From assembly GCA_911728435.2 (NCBI GenBank), contig OU452210.1, forward strand, positions 7,502,001 to 7,566,000: a DNA stretch of 64,000 nt, given 5' to 3'. Position 1 is the first letter of the stretch. Each line of letters begins with the position of its first letter. Shown here piece by piece: positions 39,333-52,695 of this stretch. The stretch is from Apoderus coryli. Taxonomy: Eukaryota; Arthropoda; Insecta; Coleoptera; Attelabidae. Both the position numbers and the translations under genes were made by a program. Below the pieces are notes generated by a model. It did no database searches. It worked only from the letters and a program-made list of their open reading frames with translations, and was not told where the DNA came from.

Positions 39333-42300
39333 GTGACAAAAGAGATGATTTTGTTGTACTTTTTTGACCTATAATCAACAAACCATAATGTCTGAATTGA
39401 TTTCTTTAAATTTAAGTCATTTATCTGTTTAATTAAGACCGGTTTCTTATCAAAACACATGTTTTTTTATTATCTATATTTTTCATTAAAAAATTAGATT
39501 TTAAGTAAATACTCGCGTGCATTTATTCAAAATAATAATATTAGATTCAGAGTTGTATGTTGGTACACGATTTTTATAAACAGCTGTTAAATGTCCGTAC
39601 ATCAAACCTAATAGCTCTAAATGTTAATACATAAAAAGACTACAAGCACATTTTGAGGAGTCACAGATTTTTTAAATTGAAGTATCACACAATTAATGCA
39701 TGTCGACAAAATTGTCATAATTACTAAAGATCTTTTTAGCACTAACAATTTCACTACATTTTATGATGACATCTAACATTAAATATCGATCGTCGATCAC
39801 ACAATATGTAAAAATTAACCAATTTAATAGCATTCCGATGTCTTCAGACTATTTATATGAATCTTCTCCATCTATTTACAAACTTTGATTAAATTACAAT
39901 CATAAATCCGCCATATTCCAATATCAGGTAATGGACACTATATGTTCGGAGTTGAGACACAAAATATACAAGATTTTAATGAAAATATTTAGCTTATATC
40001 CATGACTTAACACCTGACTAAATTGCAATTTGAATGAAACTAAACAAATAACAAATTAAAGCAGACGCTTGTTATATTTATATCTTACTTAGAAGAGGTC
40101 GGCAGAGAGCTTTATTTTCGCTAAATATAAGACGCTGAAAAGATTCAACTTTACTCTTGTGGCTCCTGTAAACAGAAAATGTGAAGTTTTATTTAAATCA
40201 CGCGTATTTATTAAATTTAGTTACATTTTAAACCGCACAATCGAATTTTATTAAGTATAACCACAGTATGACGAATATGAGTTCTAAGTGTTCTAATTAT
40301 TGTGAAGCTTCTATAATTAATTGTATATCTCAAAAACTCATTGATAATCGAAGTAATTTATAGAAAAAAAATTGTGTTTTTATTGTGAAAAAAGTGTTAT
40401 AAGGAAGTTGTGAGTGCCAAAAAATCTAAAAAAATTGAAAGTGACAAACTTAACCTTGAAATGGATAGACGTATTATTTTGGTATGTTTATATTTAAACA
40501 TGAATTTTGTACCGTTAATAACCAGGCTTTTGGAATGTAAGTCTTACATTAATGTCATGCACGTAAATGCTCTTTTTAATTTAAAACCAAACTATACCTA
40601 CGTTTTGTAAAATCTAACACTTGTATTAAAATAGCACCTAAACAACTGTTCCTTATAAAATTGGACATGTTTATTATTTCAACCAAACCGAAAAAGTCGA
40701 GATTTTAATACCTAGCATCTCTTCTATAAGAGGTGTTCGATTAAGTTTTATTGGTAAATAGCTCGTTTTGTTCAAAGGTAATATTAAACAGTAGGTAGAT
40801 AATCCATTTTTAAACTATCCCTTTTAACACATAAAGAAAAATAACTGCCGTAAAATAGTTTATAATGACTGTGCGTTTTATCTTGAAGATCTATACTATA
40901 TCATTAAGACAGACGTATGGGCTTTAAGCCCTTTAGGCTTGTTTTTCGACTACTATCTTGGAGAATAATCTTATAAATAGCTTATGACATGCTACGTGTA
41001 AGAATTGTTATATTATACTTAGTTTAACTATAAACTCTTTATTTATTTATTTATTTGGCTACAAAGAACACAGCTGACTATTGGCGGGAACGAAAATAAA
41101 TTTAATTTCAGTTAAATCGGAAAAAGTCTGAAGCAGTGAATGAATATCTGTATCTAAATTTAATTTGTTGACGTTGGTGTTATGTTTATGCACAGTGTGT
41201 CCTAAATTGGAAAACCAAAATTTACTCAAATGTTGACTTAATTGTAATATTTATTAAATTTTAGGCAAGATAGTTTAAGATGTGGTTATCAGACCTTGGA
41301 TTATACTTTAATCATCGGAAATTAAATACATAAAAACCAACAAAAAATTATCAAAATAATGATTGTTTATCAAAAATCATCATCATATTTGACATAAGAT
41401 CAATTTTAATGTACGACGAGCAGGTGTAAAATTATTAGGATTTTAATCATAAACTTAAAAAGTTAGTCGTAGGCATTATTTAAATTTTTACTGTTTCTAA
41501 GAATATAACCAAAAGCTGTGGTTGGGCGAACCAATGTGTGCTTTGAAGGCAGGCTGAGGTTTTGCAAATGATGTATGTGTACCAACAATTTTTAAGATTT
41601 AGCGAAAGCCTCTTTTGTTCACACCAAAAATTAAACAAATTCAGTTCTCAGGTATCATTATTGGGTTGAATGTTTCCAAGACATCTGCAGAAATGAGCTT
41701 AATAAGTACAACATTTCTTGCAAATCATTATAACCTTGAGAGTTCCCGATAGTGCTGCATCATTAATCGATATATAGCCAGTATATCACTAAACTGACCT
41801 AAGTAATATAGGATTTAATTAGACACATCATGGAAATCGCAGTAAAAGATGCATGATCAATTTTGTCTTTGCAAAAATCAGTATAAATGATGTCAATCTG
41901 CCCTCGTTTCTTCAAGTTTTCTGATACGAATTTGGAAAAAATAGACAACCTCGTAATACTATTAGATAAATACCACTGAACAAAATTTTCTCGAATATAT
42001 TTGAAAAGTTAAATAGAAATGATATAGGCCAGGAATTAGCTATATTAGAATGTGCCCGCTCATGAAAACCGGACAAATTTATTCCAGACTTTTAGGACTA
42101 GAATGAAAGAACTCTTAGTGGGAAATAAATTTATTCTTCAACTTATGAGCAGCCATCGCTGTCTCCTTTTCAGTTATAATTTTAAAAGTGTCCGCACCAG
42201 CAGGTAGACCACGTTTGTGTTTATTAATTTACAAACTATCAAGCGACTATTGGTAAAAAGAATATTAGTTACGTGAGTGCTATTGGTCATATCCAGGCAA

Positions 42301-43320
42301 AGAGATTTTTGCTGCTGCTTTGTTGTCGCTGGCAATGTGCCAGCCTCAGACCAAGGGATGTGAAGTGTGCACTAAACGGAACATCGTAAACTAACCATCA
42401 CAAGTTTAGTCATCAGTTTCAGCATATAAATATGGGACGTACGGTATAAGTATATTTGCGAACAGTAAGACAGAGGTCATTTAACACAGAAACCCTTGAA
42501 GTTTAACAGACTGCAAAACGCTCACGAGTCACACAATTTTTATATTGATTGTTAACATGTGTAGAGATTTAAAAATATGTACAACACCATACTATGTTTC
42601 CGTGAAAACATTTTGTACAAATAAATAAAAAATGAGGAAAAATTCTAGTTATTTCTATTGCATTACGCAGGGAAAACACCTGTAATAAACAGCTATTTTA
42701 TTAATAGATCTATTACACTTGGCATTACATTTAAAATATCTAACCTATTTTACGCATTTAAAGTTTAAATTCATTGTGGACAGATATTCAAACATCTGCC
42801 ACATACTTTATAATTATTATTGTTAGTTCTCCACCAATGCGTTGAAAAAAATTTACACCCGTTAGATAAGTTATGCATATATTAATATTCAAAATGATTA
42901 ATTATCTGAAACACACGAAAAATACGTATTTTAATAATTATACTAAATAGGGGATCATTTTAAGTAAGATAGTCACGGTTCCTTAAAAATTTATGGACGA
43001 CCACCTCGTAATCGTTATTTTTAAAATTTAAAAATATGTAATTATTATATCTTGTTCACGATATATATTTGGCAAAAATTAGTTTATGGACGGTCACGCA
43101 CTTATTGATATAATTACTTCCATAAATTAATTTATCAAGGTACTAACCACTAAATTACGAGGGTGTCTTCAACTCACAACTCTGGACGCAATCAATAACT
43201 CCATTAATAATATTGTACAGTAATATAATAGCAGAACATTCCCTACGCGTACTTAAATATGTCAAACTAAAACGATTTAGGAGTGGAAATCCAATGAATG
43301 GATGAACACCATCGCTACGA
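39333..43320. other. 4 kb of intergenic DNA with nothing assignable
   Basis: AT-rich sequence with a short ATTT simple repeat near 41040. A possible exon-like stretch near 40410-40480 ends at a GTATGT donor but has no ATG and no similarity I recognise. Confidence 0.45.
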
Positions 43321-43322
43321 AA

Positions 43323-44912
43323 CTACGGAAACTTAGCAAAAAGACGCTGAATACGTGCAATACTCATCGAATGAAATTCATATGTAGGATTCCACACAAC
43401 AGAGTCATACTCCAACTTAGCCCTAACAAATGCATTGAATAAAGCAATAAATGTTTGTGGTGACCTAAGATCTCTAGCGTTACGCATGATAGAACCCAGA
43501 GACTGATACGAAGCTGAAATCATATAATTATAATGTTCAATAAAGTTTAGGTTGCTTTCAAAGAAAATCCCCAAATCTTTATTGCGATCACAAACGATCA
43601 ATGGGGAATTGTGGATGAAACACAAATAGTATAATGTAATATATATAAGTATATCTCTGTACAAAGCAAGATCATCAGCCTTTTTAAAGTAATAAAGCGG
43701 TTTAAAACTACTCGCCCTACTTGTATCATCATTCGTATTAACAATATAATCAATATCAAGAGGAGGATGATAATGATAGACCGGTAAGGATTAATCAACA
43801 GACGAGGATACCTTCACTGGCAATCGACTTAATATTAAATCAAGCAGTCTACAAACTTTTAATTTCATATATGTAAGAAATAACAAATTGTTCATGAAAT
43901 CTTGATCACAAATAAGTTATAGGCTTTAATCGGTGTGTATAAGAAACTGAAAAACATTTTTCAATATTCTACCACTCATAAAACTTGTTTAGGTCTTCCT
44001 AAATAATAGAGCAATCATGCGTACGATCAATGACCGAGTATATCGGCATACAAGAACGAATAACTATCAAGCTACTGGAAATATCTTCAATAAAGCACAA
44101 CAACAACAACAATGGCCTCAACACAGAACCTTGGAGGACTCCTACTTAACATATTGATAACGACCATTTCAATATGAACCCAAAGTTGAATATTGTACAC
44201 AATGATCCAGCCAATACCGCAGCACAATCACAAGCCAAAAAGGATGGTATACCATTCGGACCTGCTGTTAGTTTACCTTTGAGCTTTGTCAGAGCTCCAT
44301 AAACCTCAGATTCAGTAACTCCACAATCAGACAAAAAGAATACATTCAGAGCTTCACTCACATTTTCAATGTCAAAAATTTGGGAATTGAAATAGGATTC
44401 ACTGAAATATTGAGCAAATTTATCTACAAGCTCTTACTTATCTTTAACATTATTGCCATTATAATACATATTTCTAGGTAAGCGTCCAAATCTTTAACGA
44501 GAATTTATAAATGACCAGAAAGTCTTAGGGTCGCTATTAAGTCTACGCTCAGCATCACCCCAGTAAACTCCGTATGAAGAGTTCACTTCAGTTTTAATAT
44601 TCTGACGCAAAACTCATTTAAAAAGTGAGAATTGCCAGAAGTTTTATATTTTCTCCAGAGCTTATAGTTTAATTTGATATTGCGAACAAAATCACTCTAT
44701 AATCAAGGCGGATATTTACAGTTTTTTGAATAAGAAACCGGTACTGATGCAGAAATCGCATCACAAGCGACATCCACATAACTACAACTACAAAGATCAG
44801 AGAAGTCAATCTCACGTAACTCGGTTTTACGGCATCTTTTGTTTTTTTCTAGAAAAATCCCTAATAACACTTTCTGCAATTGACACCAATAAAAGTGGTC
44901 GTAGCTAGCCAT
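43323..44912 (-). mobile_element. Decayed non-LTR retrotransposon (reverse transcriptase)
   Basis: On the minus strand the order is: a linker segment (KNCKYPP, about 44703), NIKTEVNSSYGVYWGDAERR near 44560, the reverse transcriptase start KLTAGPNGIPSF (about 44260), HDCSII ... EDLNKFYEW (about 44000), and the C-terminal NKDLGIFFESNLNF ... RAKLEYDSVVWNPTY (43590-43400). Frameshifts, stops and gaps are many, including loss of the YADD region. The order and motifs fit a jockey/CR1-type element. Confidence 0.8.
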
Positions 44913-45892
44913 AATTACAGCCCAAGACTAAAGTGTCCCACTAGTTTAATGCACATTTTGAATACATACCTAACAGAAAAAACTTTATCAAAATCCGCCA
45001 AAAAATAAAAAAGTTACAAGGGTGGTAAGTCCTTAACGTGAACACACTTTATATAATTTGTGCGAGCAACAACCATGTATTTCAACTTGCTGATATCCTC
45101 CTTGTAATTATTTCCTTATAGTTTTAAATGTAGCTAATATCGTGTAGAAAATATTTTTAGTGTTCCCTCGTATGTGCTTAATTATTCAAGTACGTAGTTA
45201 TTTGCACAAAATTTTAGCCAGGCCCGCTGTTTTCAGCCCAATTACTTGTTACCAAAATTTTGTTTTAATTAGCTGTGGAATATCCATAATCATATTTTAT
45301 TTCCGTTACATATCATTCACCCTCTAAAGATAAGGGTAAGAAATGTATATAGGCCTTACATCAGAGGGTGTCCATATAAAATGAAAAACGGATTATTTTG
45401 GCTAAGATCAAATGCAAAGCCATATATTTTAGGCTATTGCAACGGCATCGGCAGTTGACACCTAAACAAACATCAATATGTTCCATTCCATACATTACGT
45501 ACCATTCTAGAAGGGGAGGATAATCATTATTTTTCTTAAGGTATCTTATTGTCACTGTTCACACCCTACTTGAATATTATTCACACACTTAATATATAGC
45601 AGATTTAAAATAGAATTTATTTCATTCCCGAAGATTGATGTTTTAGAATGATTCATAAAAATAACGCAACATAAACGGGCTTTAACTAATGTTGAATACA
45701 CTGTGATCATAAAAAATTTCTTCGATATGGATTGTCATTGGCGCAGCAGGAACTTTTTCCATAGGGCAGATAGAAAACCTCATCCTTCTGTATTTAACAA
45801 CATCCGAGATAACCCGCAAAACCCTTACAACCAAACCTCCCGGTACATTGCATTTTGTCCTGGTAACTTTAAAAATCACGACGAAAAGTTCT
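44913..45892. other. Intergenic, no gene recognised
   Basis: AT-rich sequence containing a GAGGGTGTCCATAT repeat-end-like stretch at 45365. The frames near 45400 and 45700 have no recognisable domain. Confidence 0.45.
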
Positions 45893-46255
45893 CCAAAATT
45901 TTATTAATGCTGTGTACTCAGGGCCAGTTTTGTCCTAAAATTTTCAAACTCGAATTTCTCGAAAATTTTAAGATTTTCGAGAAAAAACAAGTATGCCTTT
46001 TTTATGTAGAAAACTTTATTTTATCACATTTTTGACACAAATGGAATAAAAGTCACAAGAAAAAAAGTTAGTTTATAATTAAGGCAAGGGGCCACCGTTT
46101 ACCCGCCTATGCTCATCCTTTTTTATTCAATTTAATGTCAGTTTACGATATTTACCTAGATGATTAAATATGCTACATTTGATTAATTCATCTTTACTCG
46201 TTTCGAAAATATTTCAAAAAAATCTTCCTCAGGCAGTCATCTTGAACACCCTGTA
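45893..46255. mobile_element. One-arm copy of the 36.5-kb foldback element
   Basis: It matches the right arm of the 36.5-kb element from about the loop onwards: TGTGTACTCAGGGCCAGTTT, ACAAGTATGCCTTTTTTATG, TTTACCCGCCTATG and finally GAACACCCTGTA, with about nine in ten bases alike by eye. The left arm is missing. Confidence 0.8.
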
Positions 46256-47899
46256 TCTTTGTAAATAAGCAGGCCCACCTATTTTAGAAACACCTTGTAT
46301 ATTATACCCATGTGTCCAGTTCTTTTTAGGATACGAGGGCAACTATTTATATTTTAAGCCCTGGGCACCGTTTGATTTTAATTTGTGTGTGGTAGAGGAT
46401 GCCGTAATTATTATTTGTAAATCTAATTATATCTTATAAAATCCCACATTTTGGTTTTAAATTGTAAGTATGTTTTTATTAATAAATTATAATTAATTAT
46501 AATAAATTTACTTTAATGAATGTAATACTAACAAAAGTGTAAATCGCAACCTGCGTCGTCAATTAGTAACAAAAGGTATAATTTCTTTGTTACTTACAAA
46601 ATAATCATTAAAAACAGTAGATATTGTTATGGCATGCGTATTGATTTTTAGAGTTTATATGGAAAATATAAATCCTCGGTTATTTTAAATAAAACCGAAA
46701 ACTAAAGTTTGACCGTAAATTATGTCACTCAATATCATCAAAATTCAGAACCATAAATGTTTAGTTTTGGCACTGCTAAAGCAGCTCTCAAAGCTCCAAC
46801 CCATAAAATTGTCTTTGAGCTATCAGGTACAGATTTAAAATTGAATTAACTTTGGTTTTTATTGGGAAAACAAGGCCTCGTCATTAGAATTTGGCATGAT
46901 GACAGCATCAAATCGATTTTTAATAAGAAACTAAATGGTATACATATCCTCAATTTGGAATGGGCAATGCGATATACTACTCGTATCTTACTAAAGTTAT
47001 ACATAGCGACTAAAACGATAAATCATTACTTGGCTACACAAGGGCTCTTTTAATAAACACATAGTTGCAAAAGACTCAAAGGCTGAAGACGATGTGTTGG
47101 ACGTCACTACAGGTTTCCTCTGAAACTAGATTTAAATAACTTTTTCATACAAATGAAATTACATAATTATTCGAAAAATAATAACAAATTGGGAATTCAT
47201 GAATTAATTCTATTATATTTAATAGATATACTTTTACTCTGTGAAAACCCCTGGTGTATCCTTACATTGAAATGAAAAAAATTTCTTTTATCAAAACCGT
47301 AACAATATTAGCTATTAATAATATAAACCTAATTTGGTCACTGATTCTGAAAAGCTTGTTACAGGTATTATGAAATCACCATAATAAACAAGTTGGTATT
47401 ATATAGCTATATATATTTTTTTTATCAATTTAGACACAAATTAGGAACTGGTGGCAACAGTCGTGTTGGTTACACTTGATGGTCTTAAGTATAGTTGGTA
47501 CGTAATGTCTTGACTCAAGGCTTCCGCTCACCGGTCAGTTGGCACCGATGGGGCAGCCCGACGCCGGAACTTCGGTCCGTGGATTCCGGCCTCTTAAAGA
47601 CTCTCTTGCCGTGTGCTTTGCTCTGTTTTCTTTCTATTCAGTTCTACTGGTCACTTATTTTGATACACGGTCGTAAACAAATTGCACGATCTACCAGATA
47701 TATTACATAATTTACTCTTATAGGTAGGTATAAATTTTTCTCATGTTAACTATGCAATTAAAATACTAATATTTCACAGACAAAAAGGTAAAATTACAAT
47801 GAATCAATTGGAGTAGTTTAAAACAGCATGTTGATATGTCCCAATAAGTAGAAGTAGATAGCTACTATTCGTTGGCTTAAGATCAAATTTCTGGACGTA
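46256..47899. other. Intergenic, with a GC-rich patch
   Basis: A mariner-like end ACGAGGGCAACTATTTATAT lies at about 46332. A locally GC-rich patch at about 47512-47625 (ACCGGTCAGTTGGCACCGAT, then GACGCCGG) stands out from the AT-rich surroundings, but I cannot name it. No gene is seen. Confidence 0.4.
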
Positions 47900-48937
47900 T
47901 ACGAGGGTTGCCTTTTATATTTCGGGATTTGGCAACCCTGGTGTTGCAATCTGGCAACTGACAGTTCTATCGTAAAGTTGGACATTTTTGAGGTTATACG
48001 TACTGAACGTTTTGACATACGAGCGCTATTTGTGTTGTTTACAGTAACTTAAAAGATTCATCTCGGCCCAAAAATGGAATTAAATCGTGAACATTTTCGT
48101 GCGATTAACTCAGCAACAGAGCATGGATGACCTTAATTCAATTTTTGGCGATGAAGCTTCATCAATGCCATGTTTATCGATGGTATGGTGAAGTCAATCG
48201 TGGTCGTAGTTCACTCTAAGACGAATTTCGTGAAGGTCGTCCAAAATCAGTTGTTCCGAAAACCATTGATGCTGTGCGCGAACTGATATTGCAAGATCGT
48301 CATGTGACCTATCAAGAGATTGAGGCAACCTTAGGCATTAGTGGTACCAGCATACATTCAATATTGCATAAACATTTGACTGTCAAAAAAATTTGTTCGC
48401 GTTGGATCCCACACAATTTGTCAATCGCTCAATAAAAGGCTCGTGTCGATTGGTCGAAAGAAATGCTCAATAAAATACGATCGCGGTGTTTCGAAACACG
48501 TCTATGACATCGTGACGGGTGATGAATCGTGGATTTACGCGTATGAGCCCGAAAGTAAACAGCAGTCTACTGTATGGGTGTTTCAAGATGAGCCAAATCC
48601 AACAAAAGTTGTTCGCGCACGAAGGACTTCCAAGCAAATGGTCGTCTGTTTTTTCGGAAACACTGGACATGTCGCAACCGTACCACTAGCACAACGCAGA
48701 ACAGTCAATTCTGAGTGGTACACAACATTTGTTTGCCAGTTGTATTCCAAGAAATCAGGAAAACCAACCGCCGAAGACGGATCACTCTTCACCACGACAA
48801 TGCGAGCTCTCACGCATCGGCTCAAACAACTGCATTTTTGAGCACCCAAAACATCGATTTGATGAGTTATCCGCCGTATAGTCCTGACTTGGCACCGAAT
48901 GACTTCTTTTTATTCCCGTACGTAAAAAACAAACTGG
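47900..48937 (+). mobile_element. Mariner transposon, broken transposase, 3' truncated
   Basis: The 5' end follows a TA and reads ACGAGGGTTGCCTTTTATAT. The transposase starts near 48074 (MELNREHFRAI) and shows mariner signatures in order: a helix-turn-helix region, GRPKSVVPKTIDAVRE-like text near 48230, TGDESWIYAYEP (first catalytic Asp, 48518), HHDNASSH (second Asp, 48793) and YSPDLAPNDFF (third Asp, 48895). Stops in the first 350 bases and a frameshift near 48735 break it. Similarity ends at VKNK (48935) with no 3' inverted repeat, so the copy is dead. It belongs to the mariner D34D group. Confidence 0.88.
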
Positions 48938-50766
48938 TATTTTTACCATATTTTGCTTTGTAACAAATTCCTGTTTTGACTGAAACTTTCGGTAGAGGCT
49001 TACACAACTTTATTTTTAAATAATTTATGCAGGTATACTTACATAATCAAACAAAATTGCAGTGCCTATCACAGTCACGTAAAATGCCTTAGGCCCACAG
49101 CATTTTCAGTTTAGGGCATATTACTTTTACAAAATACAAAGTTCTTCAACAAAACAAGACTTTTAATACTCGAGACATTGTCTGTCAAACACTGTATCAG
49201 ACGGCCGTTTCGTTGAGGCACGATTAATCAGTGATGATTGGTCAGTAGTTGGAGACAACGAATTAGGTTATCTGTGTCAATTCAAAATGGACTTTTTTTA
49301 AATACATACAATTCCGTGCGACATCCGATACCTACTTTTTATCTCACTAAAAAATCTAAGAGCTAGAAACGGTTTTTGGAATATACCTAATAGATATATA
49401 ACTAATAATAAACACAATTTAATTGGAAATAATTAGACTTCCATGCAGTTTGTACAAGCTCCTATATTATTATTGTCCCATTTAAATGATAATTTTTCTA
49501 TGAGCATGAAATAGGTAAAGGAAGGTACCTTATACTTTTTTTTTACTCGACTTCCGATGTCAATTAACAAATGTACGCTGTCATTGTTAAAAGAAAATAG
49601 CCCGCCAAAATAATTACCTATGTATTATAAATATTTTGAATCGTTAATATAAAAAAATAAAATAAAAACCTTTTTTATTTTATTTATTTATGTGTGCATA
49701 ATAAATATATTATTTTTTAGACTATCATAATTAAAAAAATCTAAAACATCTGTCGTAACCTCGAAAAATAGAATTTTCATCAAACGAAAGTTATATAAAT
49801 AACCAAAATAAGAGATTTGTTTACTGTTAATATCCTTTATTTAGTTTTGAATTAAGCACAATTTTTAGACGAATGAAATAAGCTCGCTTTCAAAGTTTTT
49901 ATTTTGCGAAGCTGCGTAATAAATAATTTTCTTCAACCCGTGCCTGTGTGTGTTTCAAATTTACTTATAGCACGACAAAACGATATATACAGCATGTCCT
50001 AAGTTGTATGTATACGTTGTAGGTAATACTGAGAATATAGTTTCACAGAACTACTTGGCAGTGAATGGAATACATCGTATATTTAAGTACCGTATTTTGC
50101 ATGCACTGTTGACAATGATTGAGGATGTATTTATAACAAAAGAATATTATCAATCTTAAAACTAAACAGAAATTAGTAACCGAACAAGAGGAAGATGCTT
50201 TGTAGTAGGTATTAACGGTGAACAGTTGATTTATAATAAGGTTGGCATTATAATTATTATAGTCTTTCTAATTTTAGTTTAAAATTATATAAAAAACCAC
50301 AACTCGATAGCCCTTTGTATGATGTCAATACAACAATGCATATTTTAAAAATCCTTTATGTATTAACAATTGTATAAAAGTATACTGATTTTTCCTTGCC
50401 GCTCCAACACAGCAACATGTAAACCTACGCTGAAAAAGACTGTTTTTGTTTTTAGAAGTTTAGACCTAGTCCGTGTTCGAACACCAAGGAACATACATTT
50501 ATTATAATTATTACTATTGTTAATACTTGTTACGTATATAAGTAGATACATTTATAATAATGTGCTTCTGATATTATAAACTAACAACAAATTTTACTCA
50601 CTTAGTCAGAGACATTTTCTATAGAACGTAAAAATTCGTCACTTCATTATTTTCAGACCTTAACTGATGATAAATATTTAAAAGAATACGCTGGCTTTGC
50701 ACATGGAAATCTTGATGCTTAAACTCCCAACGTGTTCCGCTCGTGGCGTATACTGGGCGTGTCTGA
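48938..50766. other. Intergenic, no gene recognised
   Basis: AT-rich DNA. CAGCATGTCCTAAGTTG near 49990 resembles other CAGGGTG-type ends in the window. No coding signal or RNA gene is convincing. Confidence 0.45.
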
Positions 50767-50768
50767 TA

Positions 50769-51091
50769 CAGTGACTGCAAAAAGTTTCATCCACTTGAGG
50801 TTTTATTAAAAATTATTATCAAATTTCATATATCTTCTTTCATTTTATTAATCTAAGAAAGACTATTGACATTGTTACAATATTCTGCCACCGTGTTTTA
50901 CTGTCGGACACACAAATTTTCTTGTTTAAATGTCTTCGCCATACCATATGATGTCCATCCGATTATATTTAGATTAATCTGAGAAAAGAACACGTTGCCA
51001 AACATTATATGTTTCATTCATATTATATTTATTTGCAAACTCTTTTTTTTTTTTCGATTAATCATCAACCCAATACTTTTTCCAGTCACTG
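50769..51091 (-). mobile_element. Internally deleted Tc1-type element
   Basis: The ends CAGTGACTGCAAAAAGT (50769) and ACTTTTTCCAGTCACTG (ending 51091) form a terminal inverted repeat flanked by TA on both sides, the Tc1/mariner target duplication. The interior, read on the minus strand around 50925-51005, contains DGHHMVWRR and a preceding FS(D)ES-like stretch, a leftover of Tc1 transposase. Only 323 bases remain, so it is a MITE-like deletion derivative. Confidence 0.75.
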
Positions 51092-51439
51092 TAGTTATTT
51101 TTATTACTGTCGGTATCCTTTGGCAGGCCTGATTTATTATACGTTTTATATACGAGGGAGAAATGTATCAAAAAACGCTGCATTCGATGCCATTTTATAA
51201 TGTAAAGAGGCATGGGAACAGATAGCCCCGGTAGAATCGTTAAATTTATATATTTTAAATTACTTTGGATAAACTGTACTAGATTTGAAGGACAGTGGTA
51301 GTGAATTATACGCGTCGTTTATTAATTGTGTTAAAATTAATCGTATTCGGTTATGTTCATGTATGTTAGTCTACTTTTGCTGCAAATTATTCTTACAAAG
51401 ACCTATTGCGAATAACAAGAAATATCCTTAATTGTCAAT

Positions 51440-51780
51440 GCTGTAAGAATCATTAGAACAAATCACAGTACCACCTTGTTACCGGTAAAAGACGTCATAT
51501 ATCGGGGCATTGACAAAGGATTTAATACTAATTTGATTCTTCTAGACTTTAATAAGGCGTTTGATGCATTGCTAATTAAGAAACTGAAATTATTTGGATT
51601 ATCGGATATTTGTTTTCAATTTTTTAAGAACTATTGGCTGAACGTTTCCAACAGGTTTTATTGCTCAAGATTCATCGTATTACTTAGACGTTAGACGAGG
51701 TGCCACAGGGCAGTGTACTTGGACCTATCCTTTAGCTCGCTTACCCGGCAGATTTTTGCACTTATTTAAAATATTGCACT
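51440..51780 (+). pseudogene. Non-LTR reverse transcriptase remnant, 5' part
   Basis: Reads NHSTTLLPVKDVI ... LILLDFNKAFDAL ... LFGLSDICFQFFKNYW, then in another frame VPQGSVLGPIL (51702-51734). These are the palm and finger motifs of CR1/jockey-like reverse transcriptases. The expected YADD follows just where the tandem repeat begins, so the catalytic motif is lost. Confidence 0.8.
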
Positions 51781-51793
51781 CTTCATATAGGGG

Positions 51794-52230
51794 TTATAGC
51801 TTGTAACTCAGAAGGTGTCAGGCATTCTCACTAGGCTCAAATTATTTCTCAGGAAAAGAACTATTAGAAAAAAAATTAAAGAATCCAAAAAACTGGGAAT
51901 ACGGGGGTCGTTTCAAACAAAATATCAGGCCATGTATGTGAATATATCAAGGATTATAGCTCGTAACCCAGAAGGTGTCAGGCTCACTGGGCTTAAATTA
52001 TTTCTCAGGAAGAGGATTATTAGAAAAAAAAATTAAAGAATCCAAAAAACTGGGAATACGGGGGTCGTTTCAAACAAAATATCCGGCCATGTATGTTAAT
52101 ATGTCAAGGCTTATAGCTCGTAAACCAGAAGGTGTCAGGCATTCCCACTAGGCTCAAATTCTTTCTCAGGAAGAGGACTATTAAAAAAAAATTAAAGAAT
52201 CCAAAAAACTGGTAATACGGAGGTCGTTTC
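51794..52230. repeat. ~158-bp tandem repeat, about 2.8 copies
   Basis: Units start at TTATAGC: 51794, 51954 and 52111. Each carries CAGAAGGTGTCAGGC, TTTCTCAGGA, AAAGAATCCAAAAAACTGG and GGTCGTTTC. The third unit stops after about 120 bases. Copies are about nine in ten alike by eye, suggesting fairly recent amplification. The array splits a reverse transcriptase remnant. Confidence 0.85.
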
Positions 52231-52235
52231 CTAGA

Positions 52236-52695
52236 CACAGAGTTACGTTTACCAGGCACATCTCCTATTTGACAGAAAAGTCGTACGCTAAACTCAAAAC
52301 CTTGTACGTTCACACAAATACATTATATCATATGAAGCTTAGATTGTGTGATTCTCTTGTACTATATATACATTACAAAAAGTTCAAAATACCTGTTTAA
52401 GGTCTTCTTTTAACGTTCGTAAGTTTGATCACATATCTGACAGTTTACGTGAGTCCCATTGGTTAAATTCTCACAAAACTCTTACATATCCTCACGAGAA
52501 ATTGGTGACAGGAAACCAAATTTACAATCGTTTCAGGAGATACCCAGCACTTTGTCGAGTTCCAAGGCACAGCACTGCTCTGTTTCAAAGGAGCTTTTCT
52601 TATAACTCTGTTATAATCTTTAATGACGTACCGGATCATGTCAAGAGTATTTCCAATTTTCAGATATTTTGAACTAAAGTTAAGATGCACATTCT
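52236..52695 (+). pseudogene. Non-LTR reverse transcriptase remnant, C-terminal part
   Basis: Read across shifts: HISYLTEKSYAKLKTLY, then FNVRKFDHISDSLRESHWL, then RVPRHSTALFQRSFSYNSV and FNDVPDHVKS. This is the C-terminal tail after the reverse transcriptase in CR1-like elements. It continues the element interrupted by the tandem array; stops and shifts make it inactive. Confidence 0.78.

Noticed and set aside
40410..40610. Exon-like frame rich in lysine ending at a GTATGT donor
   Set aside because: Begins with GTG and has no ATG, no acceptor and no recognisable similarity; likely chance.
47495..47710. 71-codon frame in the GC-rich patch
   Set aside because: No domain or splice context; the composition is odd, but the frame is not convincing as a gene.
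50465..50495. GTGTTCGAACACC resembling a tRNA T-arm
   Set aside because: The flanking bases do not form the five-pair T stem, and no D-arm, anticodon arm or acceptor stem can be drawn.
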